Shown: one piece after another, positions 1 through 7,998 of the stretch
Layout of the letters: every line of letters begins with the position of its first letter
How positions within the stretch are numbered: the stretch's first letter is position 1
Source: DATAEE01 sp963725145
GTDB lineage: Bacteria > Acidobacteriota > Vicinamibacteria > Vicinamibacterales > 2-12-FULL-66-21
Length of the DNA stretch: 64,000 bases
Reading direction: 5' to 3'
Assembly (NCBI GenBank): GCA_963725145.1
Contig: CAVRXL010000003.1
Location: 372,001-436,000 of the forward strand
The notes under the pieces: generated by a model
What the model saw: the letters and a program-made list of their open reading frames with translations, nothing else
Database searches by the model: none
What the model was told of the DNA's origin: nothing
Position numbers and translations under genes: made by a program

Positions 1-298
1 AGCGAGTGGTCTCGACGACGAGCGCCTTCCGACCTGCCGCGGTCAACCGGTAGTACTTCGCCTTGCGGTTGTTCTCCGATGTGCCCCAGAAGGACGCTAC
101 CAGCGCGCGATCCTCGAGGCGATGAAGCGCCGGATACAACGATCCGTGCTCGACCTGCAGCACGTCGTCAGAGGCTCGCTCGATCGCGTGCGCGATGGTG
201 TGCCCGTGCGCCGGCCCGAGCACGAGCGACTGCAGGATGAGGAGGTCGAGCGTGCCCTGGAGCATGTCGCCCTGGCCCGCGCCGGATCGTTTGCGCAT
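1..298 (-). CDS. PadR family transcriptional regulator (3' end outside window)
   Basis: The reverse strand from the ATG at 298 reads MRKRSGAGQGDMLQGTLDLL and continues with GHTIAHAIERAS, EHGSLYPALHRLED and SENNRKAKYYRLTAAGRKAL, which is the winged-helix signature of PadR regulators. About 99 codons are visible and the C-terminus is missing because the gene runs off the left edge. It closely resembles the second PadR of this window (59541-59870). In Acidobacteria such regulators usually sit directly upstream of an orphan MacB/FtsX-like permease, so one probably follows to the left (inference). A perfect ACATCT/AGATGT inverted repeat lies 26 bases upstream of the start and is a likely autoregulatory operator. 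Confidence 0.93.
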   Translation of the reverse strand, partial: MRKRSGAGQGDMLQGTLDLLILQSLVLGPAHGHTIAHAIERASDDVLQVEHGSLYPALHRLEDRALVASFWGTSENNRKAKYYRLTAAGRKALVVETTR

Positions 299-323
299 GA
301 CGGGACGAGCATACTCCACTAGA

Positions 324-341
324 ACATCTACGTGAAGATGT
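324..341. promoter_or_regulatory. Palindromic operator candidate for the adjacent PadR gene
   Basis: The sequence ACATCTACGTGAAGATGT is a perfect 6-bp inverted repeat with a 6-bp spacer, 26 bases upstream of the PadR start at 298. PadR proteins bind short dyads of this type (ATGT-spacer-ACAT class) near their own promoters. The position and symmetry are seen directly; the binding is inferred. Confidence 0.5.
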
Positions 342-438
342 CTCGTCGAGGCGAGCATAGTCGAACGCTAGCTGGCTTTACTGGCATATTCGGAGCTCTA
401 CCGATCACATGATGATCTTTGGATCGGCAAGGTCAACA

Positions 439-511
439 TCCCGTGAATTCTGTCGAGGATCCGCGGAATCCGTGAAATCCGTGGCCTTCCTGATCCGCGA
501 AATCCGTGGCC
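439..511. repeat. ATCCGTG-type intergenic repeat in the 299-612 gap
   Basis: This gap of 314 bases between the PadR gene and the metalloprotease gene contains the operator at 324-341 and a run of degenerate units of the form (A)ATCCGTG(G/A) and ATCCGCG(G/A). Apart from these I see no gene or strong terminator. The same repeat type recurs at 47891-48122. Confidence 0.6.
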
Positions 512-612
512 TGGAACACTTCTCGCACTCCCACTGCCCCGTCCCCGCAAGTGATGGCAGAACGGCCGCCTGACCGCGGGACGATTACAACCCTGTTGAT
601 TCTGGTTTGATT

Positions 613-1635
613 ATGAATAGAGCAGGAACACGGTTCGCGGTCGTGTTGTGTCTGGCGCTGGCAGCGCTCGTTCCGACCGGGCGGACGGTCACGGGCGCCC
701 AGATTGACCAGCCGGCGGAAAGCATGCGCGGCCCGCGAGTAGAGGTGCGCGCCGATCCGCGCGTCGTGCAGTCATTCGTGCCCGCCATGCCGCAATCCCG
801 GCTGCGGGCGGATGCGGACCTCGTGACGATCACCGTCAACTACACGGGCTTCACTCCGCAGGCGCAGGCAGCGTTCCAGCACGCGGTGAACATCTGGGCG
901 GGTCAGCTTACCTCGCCGGTAACCATCGTGGTCGATGCCGAGTTTGCGCCGCTCGGCTCGGGCGTTCTCGGCTCCGCCGGCCCGTGGATCGTTCGCGATC
1001 GCACCGGCCTGCCGCCTGGCACGTGGTACCCCGTTGCGCTGGCGAACAAGATCGCTGGAGTCGATCTGCTGCCCGGGAGCAGCGACATCGACGCACAGTT
1101 CAGCAGTACCTTCACGTGGTACTACGGGACCGACGGCAACGCGCCGTCGGGCACCTACGACTTCGTGAGCGTCGTCCTTCACGAGCTTGGCCACGGCCTG
1201 GGGTTCGTCGGCCTGGCGAATGTGAGCGGGGGGTCCGGCAGCGTGGGTTCCGGCGGTTTTCCGATCATCTACGACCGCTTTACCGAGAACGGCGTCGGGC
1301 AGGCACTGTTGACCTTCCCGAACCCCTCGCCCGAGCTCGCCTCTCAGTTGACCGGCAACAACCTCTATTTCGATGGTCCACGCACACGACAGGCCAACGG
1401 CGGCAATCCGGCCCGCCTCTACGCTCCCACGACCTGGCGGGGAGGCTCGAGCTACTCTCACCTCGACGAGGCCACGTACCCTGCCGGGAATCCGAACTCG
1501 TTGATGACGCCGCAGATCGCCTCCAGAGAGGCGATCCACGACCCGGGGCCGATCACGCGGGCCATTTTCGAGGACACGGGCTGGGCCGTGGGCCCGTCGC
1601 TGACGATGCCGGCGAATCTTCGCGTCGTGCGGTAA
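613..1635 (+). CDS. Secreted zinc metalloprotease-like protein (HExxH)
   Basis: This 340-residue protein starts with a signal peptide (positively charged start, then FAVVLCLALAALVP). The zinc-binding motif HELGHGLGF lies at residues 190-198, so His190, Glu191 and His194 are the expected ligands and catalytic base. The position of the usual third metzincin ligand (residue 200) is Gly rather than His or Asp. A later segment, SYSHLDEA followed by NSLMTP, looks like the conserved His and Met-turn region of the secreted HELGHGLGF protease group, so the third ligand may be the His there. The protein ends just after MPANLRVVR, a phrase that often opens an Fn3-type domain, so the C-terminus may be shortened. 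ATG at 613 is preferred to the in-frame TTG at 607. Substrate is unknown. Confidence 0.75.
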   Translation: MNRAGTRFAVVLCLALAALVPTGRTVTGAQIDQPAESMRGPRVEVRADPRVVQSFVPAMPQSRLRADADLVTITVNYTGFTPQAQAAFQHAVNIWAGQLTSPVTIVVDAEFAPLGSGVLGSAGPWIVRDRTGLPPGTWYPVALANKIAGVDLLPGSSDIDAQFSSTFTWYYGTDGNAPSGTYDFVSVVLHELGHGLGFVGLANVSGGSGSVGSGGFPIIYDRFTENGVGQALLTFPNPSPELASQLTGNNLYFDGPRTRQANGGNPARLYAPTTWRGGSSYSHLDEATYPAGNPNSLMTPQIASREAIHDPGPITRAIFEDTGWAVGPSLTMPANLRVVR

Positions 1636-1638
1636 GGC

Positions 1639-2931
1639 TTACTGCGTTTCGCCTCTCATCTTGCGCATCGCCAGCGCGAACGCCCGGTGTCCGGACTCGG
1701 GGTCGTACACGATGACGGGCATCAGGCGGCCGCGGATCCGGTCCGGGTTCGATCGCGCGTAGGCCATCAGCGTTCTCGCCAGAGTCTCCTTCGACTCTTC
1801 CTTCGGTCTCCCCTGCCGGATTCCCGTGAGCAGATCGTTCAACGTCAGCGCCCGCGGCTCTCCCCACAAGAGCGCGTCGACGACCATGCCCTTCAGGACG
1901 TTGTGCGAGAAGTTGAAGAAGAACGCGATCGGTGAATACGCGGCGGCCGACGGCCGATATGGCCCGAACTCCTCGAGCAATCGCTGCTTGTATCGCTGAA
2001 ACAGCGCGCCGAACCCGGCCCGCTCGCCGCCGCTCTCCGCGAGAACCGCGGGTGGATCCGCCACAAACGCCCCGGCATCAGCCGACAGACCGTTGAGCAA
2101 GGCTTCGACGACGGCCTCCCGCGTCGAATCTCTGGCAGCGTCGTCCTCCATACGCGCGTACTCTTCGATCAGGGTCGCCAGCGAAAAACACAGCCATGGG
2201 TAGTCCACTGTGTTGTCGCTTCGCGCCGCGACGGTATCCCTTCCATACGTCGCCTCGAATCCGAACCGCAGGTGGCAGCCGAGGCTCGATGCATGACCGA
2301 GCGCGATGTTCCTTCGATGGGACCTGTTCAACGTCCTGACCTGGTCCAGGAGCCTGCCGAAACCACTGGTGTCGACTTCGAAGTGTGAGGTGGCGATCAG
2401 GATGAGCGTCTCCGCGTCGCCGACGAACTGGTGGCCGCTGCCGTTCGGACCTTGAAGCTCCGCGAGCAGGCCGCTCAGCCGCTCGAGATTCGAGTCCGCG
2501 TCCCCTTCATCCCAGACTCTGAGCGACAGGAGCGCCAGGAGGTGCAGGAAGTAGTAGTCGAGCAGGATCGCGAGGGCCGATGGATTTGGCTGCTCTGCCC
2601 CTCGCTGCTCGATCAGGTAACGCAGGACGTCGACCGGGATGATGTCTTCGTTGACCTTGTCCGCCCTGCCGTCCCAGTCGTGAAGAACGTGGAATCCGTC
2701 CTGGCGTGCCCGCGCGTCGTACTTTCCGACGATCGCCGCCAGATCGATCCGGCCCGTGCGGGTCTTGAGGACATGCGTACGAAGGCCGTCGCACAGGCGG
2801 GTCAGCGCGTGCCGGAAATCTGTCGATTTCGACAGGTCATCAGCGATATCCCGCCGCGCGGGGCCGCGGAGGGCCGCGTCGAGGACCGAGCATGCGCCGG
2901 TAAAGGTGACCTGAATGGGGCAACTGTACAA
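1639..2931 (-). CDS. Uncharacterised protein, mostly helical
   Basis: I do not recognise this family. It is about 430 residues, soluble in appearance, with many Leu/Ala-rich helical stretches (DYYFLHLLALLSLRVW, VEALLNGLSADAGAF) and no signal peptide or catalytic motif that I can name. The stop lies 3 bases after the metalloprotease stop, so the two genes converge. The start is uncertain: the frame stays open to a GTG at 3027, which would overlap the divergent transporter gene; the first likely start inside the gene is TTG at 2931. The coding character is convincing, with family-like conserved phrases such as YSPIAFFFNFSHNV near the C-terminus. Confidence 0.6.
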   Translation of the reverse strand: MYSCPIQVTFTGACSVLDAALRGPARRDIADDLSKSTDFRHALTRLCDGLRTHVLKTRTGRIDLAAIVGKYDARARQDGFHVLHDWDGRADKVNEDIIPVDVLRYLIEQRGAEQPNPSALAILLDYYFLHLLALLSLRVWDEGDADSNLERLSGLLAELQGPNGSGHQFVGDAETLILIATSHFEVDTSGFGRLLDQVRTLNRSHRRNIALGHASSLGCHLRFGFEATYGRDTVAARSDNTVDYPWLCFSLATLIEEYARMEDDAARDSTREAVVEALLNGLSADAGAFVADPPAVLAESGGERAGFGALFQRYKQRLLEEFGPYRPSAAAYSPIAFFFNFSHNVLKGMVVDALLWGEPRALTLNDLLTGIRQGRPKEESKETLARTLMAYARSNPDRIRGRLMPVIVYDPESGHRAFALAMRKMRGETQ

Positions 2932-2973
2932 GTAATAGAAGCAAAACGCGCCAGCCAGAGCCCGGAGTAGAAT

Positions 2974-4447
2974 GTGCCGGCCATGCACATCCCCGCCGCA
3001 CCAATCGCGGGTCCGGCGTCCGCGCACGGCCTGCTGCCGCCATGGGGTGTCGCAGAGCTGCCGGCCCCGCCGACTTTCACGTTCCGTAACGTCCTCCGCA
3101 CGATCGGGCCGGGCATCATCGGCCTCGGCATCGCGATCGGCAGCGGCGAGTGGCTCCTCGGACCTTCTGTGGTAGCGCGTTACGGTCCGGCGCTGCTGTG
3201 GGTGACCACGGTCTCTGTCCTGCTGCAGGTCTTCATCAACATCGAGATGGCCCGCTACACGATGTACACCGGCGAGCCGATCATGGTCGGGTTCATGCGC
3301 ACCTGGCCCGGCCCGCGCTTCTGGTCATCGCTCTACGGGCTGCTCACGTTTCTCCAGGTGGGCTGGCCGGGATGGGCGCTCGCGAGCGCGACGGCGATCG
3401 CCGCGCTGGTCCTCGGACGGATTCCCACCGCGGACGACGCCGGCGTCGTCAAGCTCCTGGGGTATCTGACGTTCGGCCTCTGTGTCCTCATTCTCGTGGT
3501 CGGCCGGAGGATCGAGCGCAACCTCGAATACGCCATGTGGGTCTTGATGTCGGTGGTCTTCGGGTATCTGCTGTTCGTCGATCTCACGATGGCGTCGACC
3601 GAATCGTGGCGCAGGATTCTCGGAGGGTTCGTGTCCTTCGGCGCTCTGCCGGCCGGCGGCGACTGGCTGCTGCTCGGCGCGTTCGCTGCCTACTCGGGTC
3701 TCGGCGGCGTGTCGAACGCGTACATGACGAACTGGATGCGCGACAAAGGTTTCGCCATGGGGGCGACGGTCGGATATATCCCGTCGGCGACCGGCACGCC
3801 GGTCACGCTGTCGGCGCAGGGGAACGTCTTCATCGTCACTGAACGCTCGCTCAAGCGGTGGAGCGATTGGTTTCGCTTTCTGAACGTCGACCAGTGGGCG
3901 GTTTTCGCTGTCGGGTCGATCGTGGGGATGATGCTCGTCACGGTCATGAGCATCGAGTTCGTGCCCGCCGGCACGACGATGGGCGGGTGGGCGGTCGCCG
4001 ACCTGCAAGCGAGCGCGATCGCGGAGAGGCACGGCCGCATCTTCTGGTATCTGACGCTCATGACCGGCTTCTGGGTGCTGTTCAAGACGCAGCTCGGCCA
4101 GTCGGATGGACTCGTCCGAACCCTGACCGACATGCTGTGGTGCGGCAGCGCGCGGCTGCGACAGCGGTCGGGTGTGGACGTGCGGCGGATGTACCTATAC
4201 GATCCTCGCGGTGTTCGTCGTCTGGGGATGCATCGCGCTCAACCTCGCGCAGCCGCTGACGCTCGTCATCATCGGCGCCAATGTCGCGGGGGTGAATTTC
4301 GTCTTCCTCAGCGTCCACACCCTCGTCGTGAACCGGCGGGTCCTGCCGCGCGAATTGAAGCCGCCCCTGTGGCGCGAGGTCATGGTCGCGCTGTGCGCGC
4401 TCTTCTTCGGCGGGTTCGGCGTGGCAACAATCATCTCGCGGTTGTAG
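2974..4447 (+). pseudogene. Nramp-like divalent metal transporter, frameshifted near its 3' end
   Basis: The product is a polytopic membrane protein resembling Nramp transporters: TIGPGIIGLGIAIGSGEWLLGP near residue 44 corresponds to the first helix, where classical Nramp proteins have a DPGN metal-binding motif; here it is GSGE, so the substrate may not be Mn or Fe. The frame is good until codons around 4192 (VRRMY), after which it turns into Arg-rich nonsense. The natural continuation, YTILAVFVVWGCIALNLAQ up to IISRL and a stop at 4447, is in the next frame. One extra base at about 4195 explains this, either a real mutation or an assembly error. GTG at 2974 has GGAG six bases upstream; ATG at 2983 is the alternative. 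It is followed 9 bases later by the alpha-hydroxyacid oxidase gene, so the two probably form an operon. Confidence 0.8.
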
Positions 4448-4456
4448 AAGGGACCC

Positions 4457-5665
4457 ATGGCACCCGCGATCACGTCCTCGCGCGTCCTCAACATCGGCGA
4501 CCTGCGGCGGCTCGCCGAGCGCCGGCTCCCCCGCGTCGCGTTCGACTACATCGACGGCGGCGCGGAGGATGAGGTGACGCTGCGGGAGAACTGCCGCGCG
4601 TTCGAAGACGTGACGTTCAGGCCCCGCTGCGCGGTGGCGACCGCGGTCTGCGATCTGCGGACGACCGTCCTCGGCATGCCGATCGAGCTGCCCTTCCTGC
4701 TCGGTCCCGTCGGAAGCTGCCGGATGTTCTACCCGGTCGGCGAGGCGGTCGCCGCGCAGGCGGCCGGAGCCGCCGGCACGATCTACGCGTTGTCGACGCT
4801 GTCCGGCACGCCGATGGAAACGGTCAAGGCGGCCACGAAAGGACCGGCGTGGTATCAGCTGTACCTCGTGGGCGGACGCGACGTCGCGCTGGCGGCCATC
4901 GAGCGCGCGCGCCGCGCCGGCTTCGCCGCGCTCGTGATGACGATCGACACGCCCGTGGCGGGCATGCGCGAGCGGGACGTGCGGAACGGCACGAAGGAGA
5001 TCCTGACGCGCCGTTTCTGGCCGATGCTCCCCTACGTGTGGCAGTTTCTCGCGCGGCCGCGGTGGCTCGCCGAGTTCCTCCGGGACGGCGGTCTCATGAG
5101 TTTTCCGAACGTCATGCTGCCCGGTATCGGCCCGATGCCGTACGCGGACGTCGGCACGGCGCTCGAGCAGTCGATGGTGGCCTGGCAGGATCTGCGATGG
5201 ATCCGGGAGGCGTGGAAGGGCCCGCTCGTCGTCAAGGGCGTGCACACCGGCGAGGACGCGCGCAGAGCCATCGACGAAGGGGCCGACGCCGTCGTCGTCT
5301 CGAACCACGGCGGCCGTCAGCTCGACGGCGTCTCGGCGACGATCCGGGCGCTTCCGGAAGTGCTGTCGGCCGCGGCCGGGCGCGCCGAAGTCCTGATGGA
5401 CGGCGGCATCCGCCGCGGCAGCGACATCGCGAAGGCGCTCGCGGTTGGCGCGCGCGCCGTGCTGATTGGCCGTGCCTACGCGTACGGCCTGGGCGCCGGC
5501 GGCGGACCAGGCGTCGCGCGCGCCATCGATATCCTGCGGACGGAGCTCGTCCGCACGCTCAAGCTGCTCGGCTGCGAATCGGTCCGGCAGCTCGATCGGT
5601 CCTACGTGGATATCCCGCCGGAATGGCTGCGAGAGATGCGATCGCCCACCTACGTGGGCCGATAG
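4457..5665 (+). CDS. FMN-dependent alpha-hydroxyacid oxidase/dehydrogenase
   Basis: This 402-residue protein is a TIM-barrel flavoenzyme of the lactate dehydrogenase/glycolate oxidase/mandelate dehydrogenase family. It starts with the typical DLRRLAERRLPRVAFDYIDG, contains the FMN-contacting PLVVKGVHT segment, and has the active-site block SNHGGRQLDG with catalytic His at residue 284 and substrate-binding Arg at 287. The MDGGIRRGSDIAKALAVGA phosphate-binding region follows. Enzymes of this family oxidise a 2-hydroxy acid to a 2-oxo acid and pass electrons to oxygen or a membrane acceptor; which substrate is used here cannot be read from sequence. It lies 9 bases after the transporter gene, so metal or acid uptake and oxidation may be linked. 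Confidence 0.93.
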   Translation: MAPAITSSRVLNIGDLRRLAERRLPRVAFDYIDGGAEDEVTLRENCRAFEDVTFRPRCAVATAVCDLRTTVLGMPIELPFLLGPVGSCRMFYPVGEAVAAQAAGAAGTIYALSTLSGTPMETVKAATKGPAWYQLYLVGGRDVALAAIERARRAGFAALVMTIDTPVAGMRERDVRNGTKEILTRRFWPMLPYVWQFLARPRWLAEFLRDGGLMSFPNVMLPGIGPMPYADVGTALEQSMVAWQDLRWIREAWKGPLVVKGVHTGEDARRAIDEGADAVVVSNHGGRQLDGVSATIRALPEVLSAAAGRAEVLMDGGIRRGSDIAKALAVGARAVLIGRAYAYGLGAGGGPGVARAIDILRTELVRTLKLLGCESVRQLDRSYVDIPPEWLREMRSPTYVGR

Positions 5666-5667
5666 AT

Positions 5668-5818
5668 AACGGAGAAGACGGAGGCAGCGGAGATACAACG
5701 GAGAAACGGAGTTAGCGGGGACGAAACGGCAAAGCAATTGGATCTTCCAAAGGACTCTCCGTTTCGTCTCCGTTTCCCCCGTTCCTCCGTTGTTCCTCCG
5801 TTAACTCCGTCCCCTCCG
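5668..5818. repeat. ACGGAG-type inverted intergenic repeat, possible bidirectional terminator
   Basis: The space between the convergent oxidase and LysM genes holds degenerate direct units (ACGGAG, ACGGAGAAACGGAG, ACGGCAAAG) followed by their reverse complement (CTCCGTTTC, CTCCGTT, CTCCGTTAACTCCG). Together they can fold into long imperfect hairpins. Location between two gene ends suggests transcription termination, but this is inferred. Confidence 0.5.
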
Positions 5819-5838
5819 CCGGCATGTCCGGCCTCTGA

Positions 5839-6219
5839 CTACGGGAGCTTCAAAATCTGCCCGGGTTGAATCTTGTCCGGATCGGAGAGCTGATCACGGT
5901 TCGCGTTGAAGATCGCGGTGTACTTGTTCGCGTCCCCCAGGTGCTCCTTCGCGATCTTGCTGAGCGTATCGCCGGCCTTGACCGTGACGGTCCGCGCCGC
6001 CGCGGCGGCGGCCGCCGCAGTCGCCTTAATCTCCGCGATCACCTCGGCTCGCCATTCAGGGACGGTCTTGATGGCTTCCCAGATCTTGTTCGCCTCATCC
6101 TGCGTCTTGACGGTGCCCTTGAAGTAGAGCTTCCCGTCGCGTTCATCCGCGGAGCCCTCCATGTGCAGGCCCTTCGCGGTCTGAATCGCGTGGTTGTACT
6201 TTTCTCGTAGTGCTGCCAT
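5839..6219 (-). CDS. BON-like and LysM domain protein (YgaU/Kbp-like)
   Basis: The 126-residue protein has a BON-like N-terminal half (about residues 5-70: KLYFKGTVKTQDEANKIW) and a C-terminal LysM domain (about 80-126: VTVKAGDTLSKIAKEHLG and PDKIQPGQILKLP), linked by an Ala-rich stretch. This order and size match E. coli Kbp/YgaU, a cytoplasmic potassium-binding protein; no signal peptide is seen. The ATG at 6219 has GGAGGG five bases upstream, preferred over the open frame to 6240. It belongs to a small minus-strand block with a GlsB-like protein and dodecin. Confidence 0.85.
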   Translation of the reverse strand: MAALREKYNHAIQTAKGLHMEGSADERDGKLYFKGTVKTQDEANKIWEAIKTVPEWRAEVIAEIKATAAAAAAAARTVTVKAGDTLSKIAKEHLGDANKYTAIFNANRDQLSDPDKIQPGQILKLP

Positions 6220-6254
6220 GAGTTCCCTCCTTCTCTTCAACTACCCGCCGCCGT

Positions 6255-6509
6255 TCAGGGTGTCCGAACCGCAAATTTCCTGTAGGCGAACAACAGCAGA
6301 ACGGCGCCGATGATGGACATGATGTATCCCGCGCCGTCGTTCGGACCGTAGAGGCCGATGGCGCGGCCGAGGAACCCCGCCACCAGTGCGCCGGTGATCC
6401 CGAGGAGCACCGTCACGATGAAGCCTCCCGGATCCCGTCCCGGCATGAGCAGCTTGGCAATCACCCCGACGATCAACCCGAACAGAATCCAACCGAGCAC
6501 TCCAAACAT
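6255..6509 (-). CDS. GlsB/YeaQ/YmgE family stress-response membrane protein
   Basis: This 84-residue protein has the three hydrophobic helices and Gly-rich signature of transglycosylase-associated/GlsB proteins: GWILFGLIVGVIAKLLMPG, GFIVTVLLGITGALVAGF and a C-terminal hydrophobic helix. The ATG at 6509 is preceded by GGAGGCGCCTT. The family is small, inner-membrane and often induced by stress; the exact role is unknown. A clear paralogue occurs at 62433-62684. Confidence 0.93.
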   Translation of the reverse strand: MFGVLGWILFGLIVGVIAKLLMPGRDPGGFIVTVLLGITGALVAGFLGRAIGLYGPNDGAGYIMSIIGAVLLLFAYRKFAVRTP

Positions 6510-6643
6510 AAGGCGCCTCCTCCCGTGAACGGGCCGGCTCCCAACGCCGTACGGGGCGGACGCTATCACACGCGGCGGGCGGTGCGCCGCTCCATTGGAC
6601 CAAGGTCCTAGCCTGGAGTTAGCTCAACTATTCGACTCCGTAG

Positions 6644-6714
6644 TCTTGAGTCCTGAGTCCTGAGTCTTGAGTTCTCAAACCTGAAACTCAGAACTCAGAA
6701 CTCAGAACTCAGAA
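6644..6714. repeat. CTCAGAA/TGAGTCT intergenic repeat array
   Basis: Units of TGAGTC(C/T) are followed by four copies of ACTCAGA, the two halves being partly complementary. The array sits immediately downstream of the dodecin stop codon. A short related array, ACTCACAACTCAGAACTCAC, is at 9116-9146. Confidence 0.65.
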
Positions 6715-6921
6715 CTACTTATCGTCCAGCACAAACGTCACCGACATGTTGACCTGATACTCGGTGATCTTCCCTTTCTCGAGCCGGACCTGCTGCTCCT
6801 TGATCCAGGCGCTTCGAATGTTCCTGAGCGTTTTCCCGGCACGGCTGAGACCGTGCTGAATCGCATCCTCGAAGCTTTTCGTCGACGTCGCGCTGATCTC
6901 GGAGACTTTGGCGATGGACAT
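6715..6921 (-). CDS. Dodecin family flavin-binding protein
   Basis: The 68-residue product, beginning MSIAKVSEISATSTKSFEDA and containing VRLEKGKITEYQVNMSVTF, has the beta-alpha-beta-beta layout of dodecins, small dodecameric proteins that store or buffer flavins (or CoA) in the cytoplasm. The Trp in SAWIKEQQV is at the place used for flavin stacking in the family. ATG at 6921 is preferred because GGAGG lies five bases upstream. Confidence 0.92.
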   Translation of the reverse strand: MSIAKVSEISATSTKSFEDAIQHGLSRAGKTLRNIRSAWIKEQQVRLEKGKITEYQVNMSVTFVLDDK

Positions 6922-6932
6922 CGTGACCTCCT

Positions 6933-7985
6933 TCATTTGCTGTTCCGCGCTTGCTGTTCGAGGTTCGTTTTCGTGACCTTGAGAACGGCCTGCATGCGGC
7001 TCGTCGTCTCGCCGCGGACCTTGCCGCGAATCATGCGGCCGACGAAGCCGCCGAGCCCGTCGGAGCGGCTGCGGTTGACGGTAATGAACCAGAATCCGCG
7101 CCCGCGCTCGGCGTCCGGGACGAGCACCCGTAGCTCGAGCGCCGTCCAGAAATAGTGGCTCGCGTAGAGCTGCTTCGACGCCACCGCGATGCCGTCGGCC
7201 GACTCGGCGATCACGACATGATTTATCCGTATGGTCGGTTTGAGGCCGAACGCGGCTTCCTGCCAGTACATGAATGATGTCGACGCCGGCAGCGAGTGCT
7301 TCGGGTATTCGAGCAGGTACCGCCGTATCTCCGGCAGATAGGTCGTCAGCTCGGGCATGCGATTGACCAGCGATTCGAACTCCGCCGCGACGAACGTCGG
7401 CCGGGTGGCGTCGCGATACACGGCGAGCCGCGCGTTGCCTCCTTCCCGGTAGGCGTTGACGTAGTCCAGGGCGACCTGGCGAAACAGCCGCTCGGCGTCC
7501 ATCCGGGCCGACGGCTTCGACCAGTTCACTTCCTTGCGCAGGCGGTCGAGCGACTCCTGGCTCACCTTCAGCTGGCAGGCCCCGGGTTTACACGTCTTCA
7601 GATCCTCGAGATCATCCTCCGGAAGGTCCAGCGCGTCGAAGTCCTCGAGGCGGGGCGGCTCGCTGATCTTCTTCGTGACGCGGAAGCTGCCACCGCGCTC
7701 GAACGTTTCGATGTCGTTCACGGCGCTGATATACAAACTCGACGGCGCCGCCACCCAGACCGCGCCAAACGCCGCGACCTCCGTCGCCGGGTCGGCGTCG
7801 AGAAGCTTCGTCACCGGCGCGCCGGCACCAAGCGATGCCCGCTCCGCATCGGTCAGCCGGACATGGTTTTTCAGATACTCGCCGAGCCGCGGCGGGAAGC
7901 GAGGATGCTGCGCAGCGGTGAACGTCGCGGCGGCGCCTGCGACGGCCAGCGCGGTCATCAGGCGGCAGATCGGACCACACATCAT
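6933..7985 (-). CDS. Secreted protein of unknown function
   Basis: About 350 residues, starting MMCGPICRLMTALAVAGAAA, an apparent Sec signal peptide ending near TAAQ. The mature part has an ordered alpha/beta character with LDLPEDDLEDLKTC, a Cys pair (KTCKPGACQLK), and a C-terminal domain with FMYWQEAAFGLKPTIRINH. I do not recognise a named family or a catalytic motif. Its stop is 11 bases upstream of the dodecin start and its start lies 13 bases after the AlkZ-like gene stop, so it probably shares a transcript with both. Starts at 7985 and 7982 are both possible. Confidence 0.6.
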   Translation of the reverse strand: MMCGPICRLMTALAVAGAAATFTAAQHPRFPPRLGEYLKNHVRLTDAERASLGAGAPVTKLLDADPATEVAAFGAVWVAAPSSLYISAVNDIETFERGGSFRVTKKISEPPRLEDFDALDLPEDDLEDLKTCKPGACQLKVSQESLDRLRKEVNWSKPSARMDAERLFRQVALDYVNAYREGGNARLAVYRDATRPTFVAAEFESLVNRMPELTTYLPEIRRYLLEYPKHSLPASTSFMYWQEAAFGLKPTIRINHVVIAESADGIAVASKQLYASHYFWTALELRVLVPDAERGRGFWFITVNRSRSDGLGGFVGRMIRGKVRGETTSRMQAVLKVTKTNLEQQARNSK

Positions 7986-7998
7986 CCGGGCTTCTCCC

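Noticed and set aside
4195..4572. Continuation of the Nramp frame past 4195 to a stop at 4572
   Set aside because: After 4195 the frame becomes Arg/Pro-rich and overlaps the oxidase start; the adjacent frame continues the membrane protein.
4082..5737. 551-codon minus frame opposite the oxidase gene
   Set aside because: Antisense shadow; the + strand has the complete SNHGGRQLDG active site.
6644..6714. CRISPR array
   Set aside because: Units are about 7 bases with no spacers and no cas genes nearby; the same applies to 48625-48714 and 47891-48122.
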